Part shown: positions 23,468 through 35,364 of the stretch, one piece after another | How positions within the stretch are numbered: position 1 is the stretch's first letter | How the letters are laid out: the number at the start of each line of letters is the position of its first letter | Source of the DNA: Paramecium octaurelia | Lineage: Eukaryota > Ciliophora > Oligohymenophorea > Peniculida > Parameciidae | NCBI GenBank assembly: GCA_905182995.1 | Contig: CAJJDP010000115.1 | Location: 172,765 to 236,764 of the forward strand | Length of the DNA stretch: 64,000 nt | Direction: 5' to 3' | The notes under the pieces: generated by a model | What the model saw: only the letters and a program-made list of their open reading frames with translations | Databases searched by the model: none | What the model was told of the DNA's origin: nothing | Program-made: the position numbers and the translations under genes

Positions 23468-25125
23468 ATGATACGCACGAGGATGCATTCCAAACAAACC
23501 AAAGAGTCTAAGAACTCCGATGATTTCACTGAGCCTCATTCAAAATTATTACTAGAACGTTTCCCCTACACAACAAAAGATTTTTAACTGAAAGATGTCC
23601 CTGTACTGACCATTGATCAGAGCTTTTTCGCTGATCCCTTCAAAACTATAGACGATCTCTATGCAAAAGGTTATGAAAAATTTGGAATTGTCAAACTTAT
23701 TCTCCCTCCAGATTTGGTGGTTCCAAACAAGAAATTCTTCTCTCTTTTGGAGTCTAAACTCAAGGGTAAGAGATTGCAAACTCGTATCTAAACGCTGAAC
23801 ACCCAAAGGGCTGGAGAGGTACTTTGATTTATTAGCCTAGATATTTGGTTCAAACTCCACAGGATTTACTATACAGGAGTACATGAACCTTGCAAATAAG
23901 TTCGAGTGCAGTCATAAATTGCAAGGAGTGAGGGAGGTTTCTAATCAGATTCGATAGAATGAAATAGAGTTCTGGTCAATTATTGATTATCCGACGAAAT
24001 ATGACGATGTTGAAGTGGAATACGCAGCAGATCTTCTGGCAACCAAATACGCCACTGGATTTCAGGAGGGTTAGTTGGGCAATCTCAGTGGAATAAACAA
24101 AAATAGGAATTCGATTTTCTAGGTTCTTCAAGATAAGAATGAAATGAGTGGAATCTCAGTGCCTTGGTTGTACTTGGGCATGAAGTATGCCAATTTTTGT
24201 TGGCATAAGGAGGATCTTAATTTAAATTCAATGAATTATATGCATGCCGGTGCTGCAAAGACATGGTAATCTATTTGATTAATTTATCGTCTAGGTATGC
24301 TATTCCGCCCAGTTACAGTGATAAGTTCCTTTAATACTTCAACAAAGCATATGAGAACGAAAGGAAGCAGAACCCCCGCTTATTATACGACATCACTTGT
24401 CAAATCTCACCTGTAGAACTGGCTGAGAATGGAATCCCAATTCTAAGGACTGATCAACAACCAGGCGAACTAATCTTAACATTGGGGGCTACCTACCATG
24501 CGGGTTTTTCTCACGGTATTTTATTTAAATAAAAATTAGGGCTCAATTGCAGCGAAGCTGTTAATGTGGCTCCCACCTAATGGCTCAAGGAGTTCGATAG
24601 AGCAACCCAGGAATACCGTATGGATGGGAATTTAAAGAAGGTATTTTGATTGGGGTGATTATTTCTTTAGGTGAGTTTCCCCTTGGAGTGGTTGCTTTGC
24701 AAAGTGGCTTTGATGGTTGATGAGATAAGGTTTACTAAAAAATCGTGGTAAAAGGTACATTTTTTAAATTACTTCTAAGCTATTTGAGAAATTCAAACAA
24801 ATGATAGATTAAGAAATTAACAATCGCAAATGCATACTGAGTTTGTATGATAATGTTAAGACCATTGAGTTTGTTAATAAGTTGGAAAAGTATGATCGGA
24901 GTGTCTGCAAGATCTGCTCCAATTATATGTTCTTAAGTTACATTTTTTGTGGAAAGTATTAAATTCCTAAACTTCATTAGGTGTATAAAGAAGGGATGTA
25001 TTTGTCACCAAAGCATCTGTGCTTGTGCTGCTCCGTAAATATCACTCTATATTCGATACAATTTTGAGGAACTGTAGGCGATGCTAGCTACATTAGAGTC
25101 CAAAATCAAAACAACGGGGTCGTGA
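23468..25125 (+). CDS. JmjN/JmjC histone demethylase with C5HC2 zinc finger (497 aa)
   Basis: Fe(II)/2-oxoglutarate histone lysine demethylase of the KDM4/KDM5 type, nuclear by family. JmjN ~residues 40-75 (PVLTIDQSFFADPFKTIDDL). JmjC: WLYLGMKYANFCWHKEDLN has the HxE iron ligands, and the later YHAGFSHGLNCSEAVNVAP carries the distal His. C-terminal CKICSNYM...CLCC is the C5HC2 finger. No PHD, ARID or Tudor domain. Six introns (22, 29, 24, 30, 25 and 34 nt) leave 498 codons. The last, 34 nt, is at the upper size limit; without it the protein would stop at 25067. Two ATGs, 23468 and 23483, are in frame. Confidence 0.9.
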
Positions 25126-25215
25126 TTAAAATACTTTACATATTATTATATATATATTTTAACAGAAAGTAGTGAATAAAAATTAACAATAAAAAAAATA
25201 ACAAATTGCCTGTGC

Positions 25216-26573
25216 ATGTCTGAAATCGATATCACCTCTCAAGAGAATACTCTCGAACTCCCCAAATTTGAGGAAAGCCTCCCCGACATTAAACCTGAAC
25301 CTCGCAAAGATCTTAAGTATGAAATCAAGCATGAACCTAAACCTTCATTTGGCCAATCCTCCAAAGACCTCATCGAATAATACAAAAGTAAATTTAATGC
25401 CTTCAAACAATTGGCTGAGGATTAACAACCGTTGGCAATGGAACCATCTGTTATTGAAAAATCAGAAAAATCTGACATTTGGAAAAGCGATGCTGAAATT
25501 CTCAAATCCCCCAAAGAATGGGATTGGAATATTTTGGGATCCAAAAAGGCTTCAACCACCAGTAACCAAATTCAATTTGATTCTCATGTACCTGATCCAA
25601 TTCTTTCCGAATAAGAACACAAGGCTTAAATTGCCTAACATAGACAAATGATTTTGGGGGTCTTGGATCAAAGAATTGAGCCTGGCTTGAAATTGCCATC
25701 ATCTCACCAACCTCAAAAGCCTGTTGCCAATGAATAACATTCCAATTATTAAAATATCTTGGAAAAATTCAGAAGTGCTTCCTCCTTAGATGATTTGACA
25801 ACCTTCTTTAACACAGTTCAACAAAGAAAAGTGGTTGAACAAGCTGCCCCTCAATAATAATAATAATAATAGTCAGAAGATCTGTTCTCTAATCTTGAAA
25901 TAAGAAGGAATAAAAAGGCAGAAACCCAAATCTAATAATACAAAACTCCAAGCAAGTCATAGGATGAGATCTTTGAATATGGATCAGGAAATAGAACAAC
26001 TTCCTTCTTCTAAAAAAAACCTTCAGCTCAAAAGCCATTGCTCTAAAGTCCAAATTTGGGTAATCAATTCAACTACAGACCCGATTAATCAGTAACTTCA
26101 AAGGTGACATAGAATATGAATTTCCAAGTTGAAGTGAAGGATCATAGTAAGACTAGTAAGAGAAAGGAAGAACTCTAAAGCTTCATGGGTAAATTGGGTT
26201 TAGGTAAATACGATACTCCAAAGGTGGTGATCAATTTAGAGAGCAATTCTTAAAGTAGTAAGTTATTTATAAAATATTTGTAGATTCCACGATAGACAGA
26301 ATGAGACAGTATGTAAATGGAACCCCAATGAGTGCAAGAAAGAGTGGAGGAGGTTTGAGTGATTTGATAAATGAGCGCTCTTTGAATACCACAACCTTTA
26401 AATAGCAAATAAAATCCTATCACAAATCTGGATAAAAGCCAGATCAATCAGGAAGATTGAGTGCAGACAATCAAAATTTGTCAGAATAATCACTTAAAAA
26501 TTTGCATCTGAAATTGGTTCATCAATAGAAGAATGGAATCGGAAGTTCTGGGTTGAAATACGCTAGATGTTGA
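25216..26573 (+). CDS. Gln/Ser/Lys-rich low-complexity protein (443 aa)
   Basis: ATG 25216 to TGA 26571-26573, one 26-nt intron at about 26257-26282 (GTAAGTTATT...TTTGTAG). N-terminal third is acidic with Pro (EFSLPDIKPEPRKDL-type). A run of six TAA/TAG glutamines lies near 25855-25872. The rest is Ser/Lys/Gln-rich and probably disordered. No domain seen. One could read the Q runs as a coactivator-like region, but that is speculation. Confidence 0.72.
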
Positions 26574-26626
26574 TTTAATATACTTTTATATATCGAATAA
26601 TCTATAGATCTAATATATAATTAAAG

Positions 26627-27383
26627 TCAACAGCAAAGATCGTCTTGCTTCTTCTTTTCTTGTTGTTATTGCTACTATCTATTTTGCAGTCTTAAATTGG
26701 AGGTTTTCCTCACCACAGCTCTTGTGTTGTGAAGTTCCCGATTTAGTATGTTTTTTGTGATATGTGTGAAGGCAGCCTCAATGTTGATCGACGACTTGGC
26801 GCTGGTCTCATAAAACGGAATTTAATATAATCTTGCTAAATTTATTATTGGGAGACATTACACAATTCTAGTCCTTCTTCATAAGATACTTCTCTTCGCT
26901 CAGTGATGTCTGCTTTATTGCCAACTAGTAATCTATTTACCGATTCTGAAGCATATCTAAGAGTGATTTAAAGAAATACTTATCAATTTCGGCCATCCAA
27001 GTTTTCACATTTTCAAAGGACTCTCGATCAGTGATGTCGTATACGATGATGATGCCTTGAGCCCCTCTATAATAACTACATGTGATTGTTCTGAATCGAT
27101 CTTGACCTGCAGTATCCCACTTAGATAATGAAATAATTAAATACAATTTGCAGTTTAACATTGTGTTCTCCCAAGGCAATAGTTTTGGTTTTAAAATCGA
27201 CTCCTATTGTGTTGTAAAAATTGTTTGTGAATTAATTTTCCTTGAGATTATGAGAAATAGTACAGAATAACGCATAAGCATACACGATTTGCCCACACCG
27301 GAATTTCCAATCAATAATACTTTGAATAGGAAATGACTAAGTAAATTATAAAAGAAATCTTACTAATCAGAGTTGGAGTTCAT
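26627..27383 (-). CDS. Rab-family small GTPase, Rab1-like (210 aa)
   Basis: Six exons with introns of 27, 23, 25, 23 and 26 nt leave 211 codons. G1 GNSGVGKS, switch [13 protein letters not shown]3 [14 protein letters not shown]4 NKAD and G5 ETSAK are intact. The switch II/RabF segment ([28 protein letters not shown]) is Rab1-like. The C-terminus is Gln-rich and ends in DDLCC, a double-Cys geranylgeranylation site. Rab1 proteins direct ER-to-Golgi traffic. ATG 27383 lies 46 bases from the divergent HIBADH start. Paramecium has very many Rabs, so exact orthology needs a tree. Confidence 0.93.
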
Positions 27384-27429
27384 TTATATTTCAAATATTT
27401 ATTTATTACGGTTAATAATTAAATAAATA

Positions 27430-28357
27430 ATGCGTAAGTTTATTTCAGCATTTGGATTTAGTAACACAATTGGATTCATTGGTTTGGGCAATATGGGAGT
27501 ATCATTATTATATATGATCAAAATAGATTGGTATGGCTCATAATCTAGCCAAGACTCGAGTCGTATATGCATATGATGCCAGTCCTGCATGGCAATCCAA
27601 AATTGAATCATCCAATATTAAGCCTGTGTCTCAGATAGCAGATGTCGCTGCAAATGCAGACACAATCGTTACTATGTTGCCAAATGACAAGATTGTCAAA
27701 AGTGTAGCCTAGGAGATCTTCAAGAAGTAAAAGAAGACATTGATTGATTCATCCACAATCTCACCCTATGCTTCCTATGAATTGGCTAAAATGGCTTAAG
27801 ATACTAAAAACATTTATGCAGATGCTCCAGTCTCTGGCGGTGTTGGTGGTGCTAAATTGGGTACACTGACATTCATGGTTGGAGCGGAGAAGGAATTATA
27901 TGAAAAAATATCTCCGATTCTCAAAGAAATGGGAAAAAATATCTTCCATTGCGGAAAGATTGGAGGAGGACAAATTGCTAAGATGTGCAACAACATGGCT
28001 TTGGCAATCCAAATGATAAGTGTTGCCGAAGCATTGGCCTTGGGGAAGAACATGGGAATGGATCCAGCCATGTTGAGTTCCATAATGTCAGTCAGTTCTT
28101 CAAGATGTTGGTCTGTAGATACATATAATCCAGCACCAGGAGTTATGCCTAATGTTCCTAGTTCCAAGGATTACGATGGAGGTTTCATGGTTGAATTGAT
28201 GCTCAAGGATCTTGGAATTGCTATTGATGCATCCAAGAAAAGTGGAACCGATACATAATTAGGATAGCATGCTTAATAAATCTATAATAAATTGAATGAG
28301 CATTTTGGAAAGAAAGATTTTGCAATTGTCTACAAAGAATTAACCAAAAGTAAATGA
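27430..28357 (+). CDS. HIBADH: 3-hydroxyisobutyrate dehydrogenase
   Basis: NAD-dependent enzyme of mitochondrial valine breakdown, 3-hydroxyisobutyrate to methylmalonate semialdehyde. 299 residues. After a short basic N-terminus (MRKFISAFGF, a possible import signal) comes the Rossmann motif GFIGLGNMG, then DSSTISP, DAPVSGGVGGA (substrate-binding), the catalytic-Lys motif GGGQIAKMCNN and KDLGIAIDASKK near the end. All hallmark residues are there. One 28-nt intron (GTATCATT...AAATAG, about 27499-27526) splits NMG-IGMAHNL. Confidence 0.95.
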
Positions 28358-28395
28358 TATAGAAATAAATTATACAATACATATGTATAAATGAA

Positions 28396-30840
28396 TCATA
28401 AGTCGTCTCTTTTATCATTACTTACAGTTTCCCATTTAGCATCATCTGTATTTACTTTTTCCCATTTAGTTCCATCATCACTTTGAGGGGGTTCTGATGA
28501 TGCTTCTGGTTCTTCTTCGATTTCTACTTCAAATTCTTTGACTGGTGCATCTCTATCAATACCCAAAGCAGAATTAAATAATTTATAGAATCTACTAGCA
28601 AACTTCTCAGGATTTGGAATTGAGTAACCTAAAATAAGAATAATCTATTACCTGAATTGACTAAAGCAGCTTCATACAATACCTTAGCCATTTCTTCTGT
28701 TTCTTAATCTGGATCATCTTTCACTCTTTATAACAATTCTTAAATTGCTTAGTGATTTGGATTGATTTCTACGATCTTCTTACCGAATTATTGGGAACCA
28801 GCTTTACTAGAGTAAGCTTGAGCCTTTGAAATTCTTTCCATATTTGCAGAGTATCCTGATTCAGAAGAAACAACTATGATTGGATCATCAATCAATCTTT
28901 AAGAAATGATAACTGAATCAACAGTTTCTGATAATAATTTTCTCCACCAATCAGTCAATGGTTAGAATACTTTCTTCAAAGCCTTTTATTTCTTTCTTTG
29001 TTCATCATTATCTTCTGGTTATTTGAAATCACCTTTTCCAACATTAATTAATTTCTTTTATTTGTATTCATTCAAATGTTAAAATGTGAATTCATCAACT
29101 GGATCTTCCAATAAAAGTACTTCGTATCCCTTCTTCAATAATCCTTAGATAATTGGTGAAGCAAGTAATTGTTCCTTATTCTCACCAGCTAAGTAATAGA
29201 TTGAGTCTTATCCTGGTTTTGCTCTTTCAATGTAATCATCGAATGATGTCAATTCAGTTGCATTCTTGCTTGAGTACCATCTAACAATATAGAATAATAA
29301 TGTACCTTGTCAATTCGGCCAATTTCTATCTATTTGAGGAATCTTCGATGACACCCAACTTGATATTCTTTCCATACTCCTTCCAGAATTCATTATACTC
29401 ATCTATCTTCTTCTTTCTCTTTTCATCCTTCAATCTTTGTTATTCTTCAGGTGTTGTTTCTGCCATGTTGTCATCCTCTTCACCTTCTTCAGTATCTTCC
29501 TCATCTTCATCATCATAAGAAGCAGCATCTTAGAATAATTCTAAAATCTTCTTTACAATCTTTCTACTGATAACCTTCAACATCTTAAGTTATTAAAGTG
29601 TTTCTCTGTTGACATTCAATGGCAACTCATCTGAATCAATAACACCTTTGACGAAACTCAAATATCTTGGGAGTATATCTTCGAATTCTTCACTAATTAA
29701 GACTCTTCTCACATACAATTTCAAATTTGTAGTTTATTTACCATAATAATTGTCAAACATATCACTTGGTGCTCTTTTAGGCACATAAATAAGAGATGTA
29801 AATTCGACTTCTCCTTCAGCTTTGAAATGCACCCAATTGAAAGGATCTTCACCAGAGTTCTTTGATAAGACTTTATAGAATTTCTTATAATCATCATCAG
29901 AGATCTCTTCCTTTGGTCTCAACCAAATAGCTTTATTTTCATTGATTTAAACCCACTCAGACACTTTCTCCTTAATTGTCTTAGTAGCTTTCTTGTTTGT
30001 ATCTGCATCATCATCATCGTCCTTAACCTTTACTTCATCATCATCTGTATTCTCTTATTGATCCTATTATTATTCTGGTTCTTCCTCTACTTGCTTTGAG
30101 ACTTCTCTAGTCACCTTCAAATAAATAGGGAAATTGATGAATTCAGAATATTTTTTGATTAATTCTTTAATTGTGCTTTCCTCTGCAAACTCAACAGCGT
30201 CTTATTTCAAATGAATAGTGACTTGAGTACCACGACCCAAGGTGTTTCCTCTTGGATCTTTTGATACTGCAAATGAATGAGCTGCTTGGGATTCCCAAAT
30301 GTATTAATCATCATCTGTATTTTTTGATGCAACTGTGACCTTTTAACCTGCCAAGAAACATGAATAAAAACCAACACCGAATTAACCAATCAAGTTAACA
30401 TTACCTCCCTTGATGGCTTCAATGAATTAAGTGGTTCCTGATTTTGCAATTGTACCCAAATTTGATATCAAATCATTCTTTGACATACCTATACCACTAT
30501 CTGTGACAGAAACTGTCTTCTCTTCTGTGTTTATTTCAATTCTAATTGCCAATTCAGTTTTATCTCCCAGGATTTCTGGATTCTTTACACTCAAAAATCG
30601 AATTTTATCAAGTGCATCAGCAGCATTCGAAATTAACTCTCTGAGAAAGATTTCCTTTTATGTATAAAGAGAATTGATCAGGATATCCATCAACCTACCT
30701 GTTTCTGCTTAGAATTCGTGTGTTTCTTGGGACTACTCCAATAACTTCTTTTATTCTTCAGTCAAATCTTGAGTCATCACCTAAACTCCGGATAGCATAA
30801 AGAGTAACAACAACCCAAAGGCCTTCTATTTAGTATGCAT
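28396..30840 (-). CDS. HSP90B1: Endoplasmic reticulum Hsp90 (endoplasmin/GRP94, 798 aa)
   Basis: N-terminal signal peptide ([16 protein letters not shown]), then the Hsp90 ATPase domain: [43 protein letters not shown] Glu/Asp/Lys linker, middle domain with [18 protein letters not shown](V)KG and NRETLQQ, and a C-terminal domain follow. The last residues are DKRDDL, a plausible ER-retrieval variant of KDEL. It folds secreted and surface proteins in the ER lumen. Introns of 25 nt (splicing ...LTRWYSSK) and 23 nt (VNSGYSIP); 799 codons. ATG 30840. Convergent with HIBADH, 38 bases apart. Confidence 0.96.
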
Positions 30841-30969
30841 TAAAAATATTTATGATTCTATGCAAGAACTACATCAACATATATATAATAACACGTGTTC
30901 TTACAAATTCTAGAAATTATTTTATAAATAGCCCGTCAAACATAATATACATTATTGTGATTATTTCAA

Positions 30970-31937
30970 ATGATCACTATTAAATTTAATATTAATGGTA
31001 GAGTAGTAACGAGTCCATTTCTAAGGATTGCTTGGAGCCACCGCTTCTCTCATATCTACACTTGCTGTTTAACCTCTGGAGGTTATTAAAATGGTCATGA
31101 TCGTTAAATCCAATCCAGCCAACTACAGACTGACAAGCACATATGGATCAGCCGAATACATACTAATCAATGAAGGACTCAACGGATTTTATCGCGGCTT
31201 GCGTAGAATTTTCCCCCATTACATAAGGCCCTGCATTAGTTAGAAACATGAGCGCTGGCTTCCTCTATTTTCAAATGCTATCCTATGTTACAAGCGTGGA
31301 CCGTAATGTTTCCCAAGACTTTCTTGCTTCCTTTTTTGCCAGAGGGTACATCACAAATCAAATATTCAAGCCTCTCCAATTTCATTACTAATCCAATTCT
31401 CCTAATTGAAACTCGCGCTGAAGTTCCTGGGTACTAATACACATCCCTATGGAAGACTGCGAAAACCATTGCAAAACAAGAAGGCGTGATGAGCTTCTTT
31501 AAAGGGGGTCTCACTTGCTCAATTAAAGACAGTCTATTCGCAGGAGTACAAATTCACCATGAACATTAGATCTATTATGTCGTTTACAGGAAGATGCACG
31601 AAATGTTCTTAACAGCTGATTCAGGCTTTTCCCCTTCAGTCACCTTCCTCTCCGGAATGATCGCCGGCCTAGTTGGCACTTGCGCAAGTCACCCCTTTGA
31701 AATTCTCAGAGCAAGGCTATAGACCAATTATTATCATGATCAGATGACCATCATGGAAAGATTCAAAAGCACATATCAAAACGAAGGACTATATGGGTTC
31801 GCTATTCTTACTATATGCTTAGATTTTCTAAAGGTCTCAGTCCCAGATTAGTTCGAAAGCCCTTAGCCAATTCGATTTCATTTCTTCTTGTAGAACATTT
31901 AAATCACCTCTTGTATGGTACTTAATTTCACTTTTGA
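30970..31937 (+). CDS. Mitochondrial carrier family protein (SLC25, ~280 aa)
   Basis: Three tandem carrier modules. Each has the odd-helix PxE/D-x-x-K/R signature or a close variant (QPLEVIK, TNPILLIETR, SHPFEILRAR) and a downstream EGLNGFYRGL / EGVMSFFKGG / EGLYGFSKGL box. Four introns must be removed (28, 25, 25 and 26 nt); a fifth of 24 nt (GTACAAATTC...CATTAG, in frame) is likely because LFAGIYYVVYRKM fits the family better. The protein has 287 residues without and 279 with the fifth intron. Inner-membrane transporter; the glycine carrier SLC25A38 is one possible relative, but the substrate is not assigned. Confidence 0.9.
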
Positions 31938-32133
31938 TTGTTAATTTAATGTAATCACTTTACAAAAATAAATAAACATATTCTAAAAATAGAAACCTAT
32001 ATAATTTAAATTTCCTTGATTTTTTTATATTATAAAAATGACAATGCTGATTCTTGCTTTGGAGTAAGATAAAATAGAGATGATTGAATGGGAAAATGAC
32101 AAAAATTAATATGAAAATATGTAAATATTTACA

Positions 32134-33784
32134 TCACTTAACGAATTCGCATATCCCATCACCATAATGACAACTTGTGCTGAAATAGAATCTATTATCA
32201 TCATAAATGTCATTAACTATTCCTGAGACCTCTCCATACACTTATATCTTTTAGACAGTATCATAAAGAGTGCTAATTAGTAGTACAAATAGTTTACGTA
32301 TCCAATATATGCAAATAAGAATTAGACTCTGCAATAAACAAGTGAGTTCCATTGCGTTGATATGTTACATTGTAGATTGGGAAATCTGAGCCTATGAACT
32401 ATTAAATTGGATGTTTGGGAGAACGCAAATCATAGATGACAGCCGATCCATCCTCGCTTGATGAAGCAAGTTCATAACCTTTACAGGGATTGAAGGCAAC
32501 AGCAAAACCAAATTCAGTATGTGGATCCAAGGTATGTATCATCTTAGCAGACTAAGCATCTAGGACATTCAATCCTAATCGATCTCCACAATAGGCTATT
32601 TGTTTATTCTAGTTGACAGCAGTGAGATTGACAGAGGACTTGTCTTCGTATGAAAATATTTCCTTGAGTCCATTTTAATAATCAAAGATCTTAATAAAAC
32701 CCCCGTTATCATTAGTGAGGAGATAATCATGATAGAAATGCACATGGTTTATAAAGTGTCTTTTTAAATTAATGTTCTATTTATACAGGGTACCATCGTA
32801 GAGATTAATCATCAATAGGTCTCCATTCATTCCAGCCACAGCACAAATGTTTTCATAAACATCCAATCCTATTGCTTCAAGGGATATCCTAGCTGATTGT
32901 GATTTCAACTTGGCCATATCATAGAATACAATCTGATCGAAGTAGGTGTGCAGAATAAGATTAGGGATGATTCCCATCGATAAGGTATATTTGGATTGGT
33001 AGTGAGCACTCTTCATATTTTAGACGTGGTGAAACATTTTGAATTGATATTGAGTATCATCCTTTTTGATTTATGGGAATTGGGTTGAGAATTATTTTGG
33101 TTTTGAATATTTCTTATGAACAACAGTAGTCTCACGATAATTGTTTTTTTGACGTGATGTCAATCCTTGAAAATTATTTTGATCCTTGTTAATGATCACT
33201 TATTATTGCAATGGTTAGATTATCATTTAAACTAAAATAATTAACTTTTTATAATTGCTCAATAATTCATAGGGTGAATCTCTTGTTAAGATAATCTATT
33301 AAAACAGATTCCACTCTTTGATTCTTGTATGTGTCAGATGCGGTTGAATAGATATCTTCAAAAGGCTCTTTCTATTCTTTGAGTCTTTCAAGGAAATACA
33401 ATAATCTAGCAGTTCATATTAATACTATTACTATAAATATTCGACATAATATTTTTTGTCAGGTTAATATTGGAACAAACCTTTAGTCTATAAAATGTAT
33501 TTCAATTTTTGTAGATAATTATTATAATCTGGATTTATGGCCATAACAGGATATATTTAATTTATTTAATGTCGTTCCAATTCCTGGGAGATTACTTAAT
33601 GATATCTTTGTTGTTTCTCAATTGCCTATTCAACATTCGCCAGTGTGTAAAACTGTGGTTAATTAGGATTTTATTAATTTTAAGTTTATGCTTTCAAAAC
33701 CTTTGCATGTTCAAAGAAACATTGTGAAAAGCAATGGAGGTTCAATTTCAATCCAAACCATTCTTATTTCAATGATAACTACAT
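32134..33784 (-). CDS. Beta-propeller (WD40-like) protein (541 aa)
   Basis: One frame plus a 25-nt intron (GTAAACTATT...AATTAG) gives 542 codons. The N-terminal ~220 residues are helical (AIEKQQRYHQVISQELERH) and Gln-rich. From ~residue 240 there are repeating strands with WD40-type spacing: AVAGMNGDLLMIN, LLTNDNGGFIKIFD, IAYCGDRLGLNVLD, LASSSEDGSAVIYDLR, LFIAESNSYLHILD. The repeats are divergent (YD, FD or LD instead of WD). Family unknown. Its ATG overlaps the last 16 bases of the upstream kinase on the same strand. Confidence 0.78.
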
Positions 33785-35275
33785 GTTTCTAGAATATTCT
33801 ATTATTATTACACATATCTCTCTAAAGAATCTAATACTTAGTCAATAACAACCCCTGCTTGATATAGCTAATCAGATTGAGCTTGGACCTATTGAAATTG
33901 GAAAGGCTAAACGGTGTTGTTCACAGGTGCATTTGCTGTATTGAAAGGTGGAGCAACAACAGGTGTAGGCTAAACTTGAGCTGTCCCTGTTTAAAATCTT
34001 TGGGGCGGGAATGGCGCTACTTTCTGTTGGTTTACTCCAAGTGGAACAAAACTTTGGGGAGTAGAAAACTTCCCTTGTTAGAATTGAGGAGGGATTGTAG
34101 TAACTGGATTCATGGGTTTATTCATTTATGGAAATGCCATAGGTGCAGTAAAAGTGGGTATAGGTTGGTTGAAAATTCTTGGAGGAACTTATTATTACTA
34201 TTCTTTGGCTGGAGTCTCAGCTGGTTTCTATTGCTCTTATACTGGTTCTTCCTCTTCCTCCTCCTCAGGACCCTCTTTGATAAATCTGTAATTTAATTAA
34301 TTGTATAATTAGTTACCCTGATTAATTTACTACAGCTTTTCCCTCTAATATGAGGGGATGCTCAAATAGGTCTACCCAACTGATTCTGTCTGGCTCTTTA
34401 AATTTAAGCATGCCTTCGATTAAAAGAGCCAATTCTTTAGTCATCTAAGAATATCTATTATTATTACTCCTGGATGGTCCTGTTTAACTACAACTGGGAC
34501 TTTTTCTAGATTTTTCAAAGACTTTTTGACTTACAATTAACTGTTCGCAACATAAGGCAATCCACCAAAAATTAATTCATAGGTGATGATGCCTAGCTGT
34601 TTAATTATACATAATAAATGTTACTGAGAAAATATCGGCTGAATTTGTAAAGAAATTCTCCAGATACAATTAAGGAGCAACATATTTTGGTGTTCCCACT
34701 TTTGTCACAGCTGTGTTTGTGTTTGCTTCCAAGACTCTAGCCAATCCCAAGTCAGCGATCTAAAGTGCAATTGTCATTTATATACTTTATAAACCCCATC
34801 TAAGACTAATATATTTGCAGGCTTAAGATCTCTATGTATGATGTTATTGGAATGGAGCACTTTATAGCCATTCACAATTTGTTTTAGTATATTGAGTGCT
34901 TCTGTAGGCTGAAAATTCTTATTCTCGAGTCTCTTTCTCTTATCAATTATTGATTGGAGATCGCATTCACATTTTTCCATTATAAGTATTATCCTATCAT
35001 CATCTAAATGAACATATTCAACTCCTACGATGTTTTTGTTCCCCTTTGCAGAGTTCATAATCGTTTTCATCAAATCCATTTCCCTTTTTGTTTTTGGATC
35101 TTCAAGTCTTTCATTTATGATCTGTAATGTTAATTTGTATTACCTTTGCGCATAATTTCAGTTGTGGGTTATCTAGATCTTAGCATTCGTAAACTACCCC
35201 ATATTAACCTCGGCCGATCTCATAGTTTGTATTTATAACATAAGATTTTAGTTTAATCATATTATCGTCTGACAT
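33769..35275 (-). CDS. ULK/ATG1-like serine/threonine kinase with Pro/Gln-rich tail (458 aa)
   Basis: Kinase domain residues 10-260: GRGQYGVVY loop, LCAKIIN (Lys), HRDLKPANIL, ADLGLAR in place of DFG, GTPKYVAPQ for the APE region and DIFSLGIITYEL. The length and the GTPKYVAP activation segment are closest to ULK/ATG1 or NEK-like kinases of ciliates. The tail from ~290 is acidic, then rich in Pro, Gln, Phe and Val (NQPIPTFTAP, KVAPFPPQ) and probably disordered. Introns of 22, 26, 28, 23 and 31 nt; 459 codons. Activity seems retained apart from the DLG variant. Its TGA (33769-33771) lies just inside the next gene. Confidence 0.85.
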
Positions 35276-35364
35276 TAGTGTTGTATTATAATTGTTTATT
35301 TAATAGAAATAAAAGAATTTTTATTATTTGTGCTATTTATTTTATCATTTTCTATTAATTTATA

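Noticed and set aside
27814-28167. 117-codon minus-strand frame
   Set aside because: Antisense shadow of the 3-hydroxyisobutyrate dehydrogenase, whose motifs are all on the plus strand.
33877-34296. 139-codon plus-strand frame rich in Leu, Ser and Trp
   Set aside because: Antisense of the Pro/Gln-rich tail of the ULK-like kinase.
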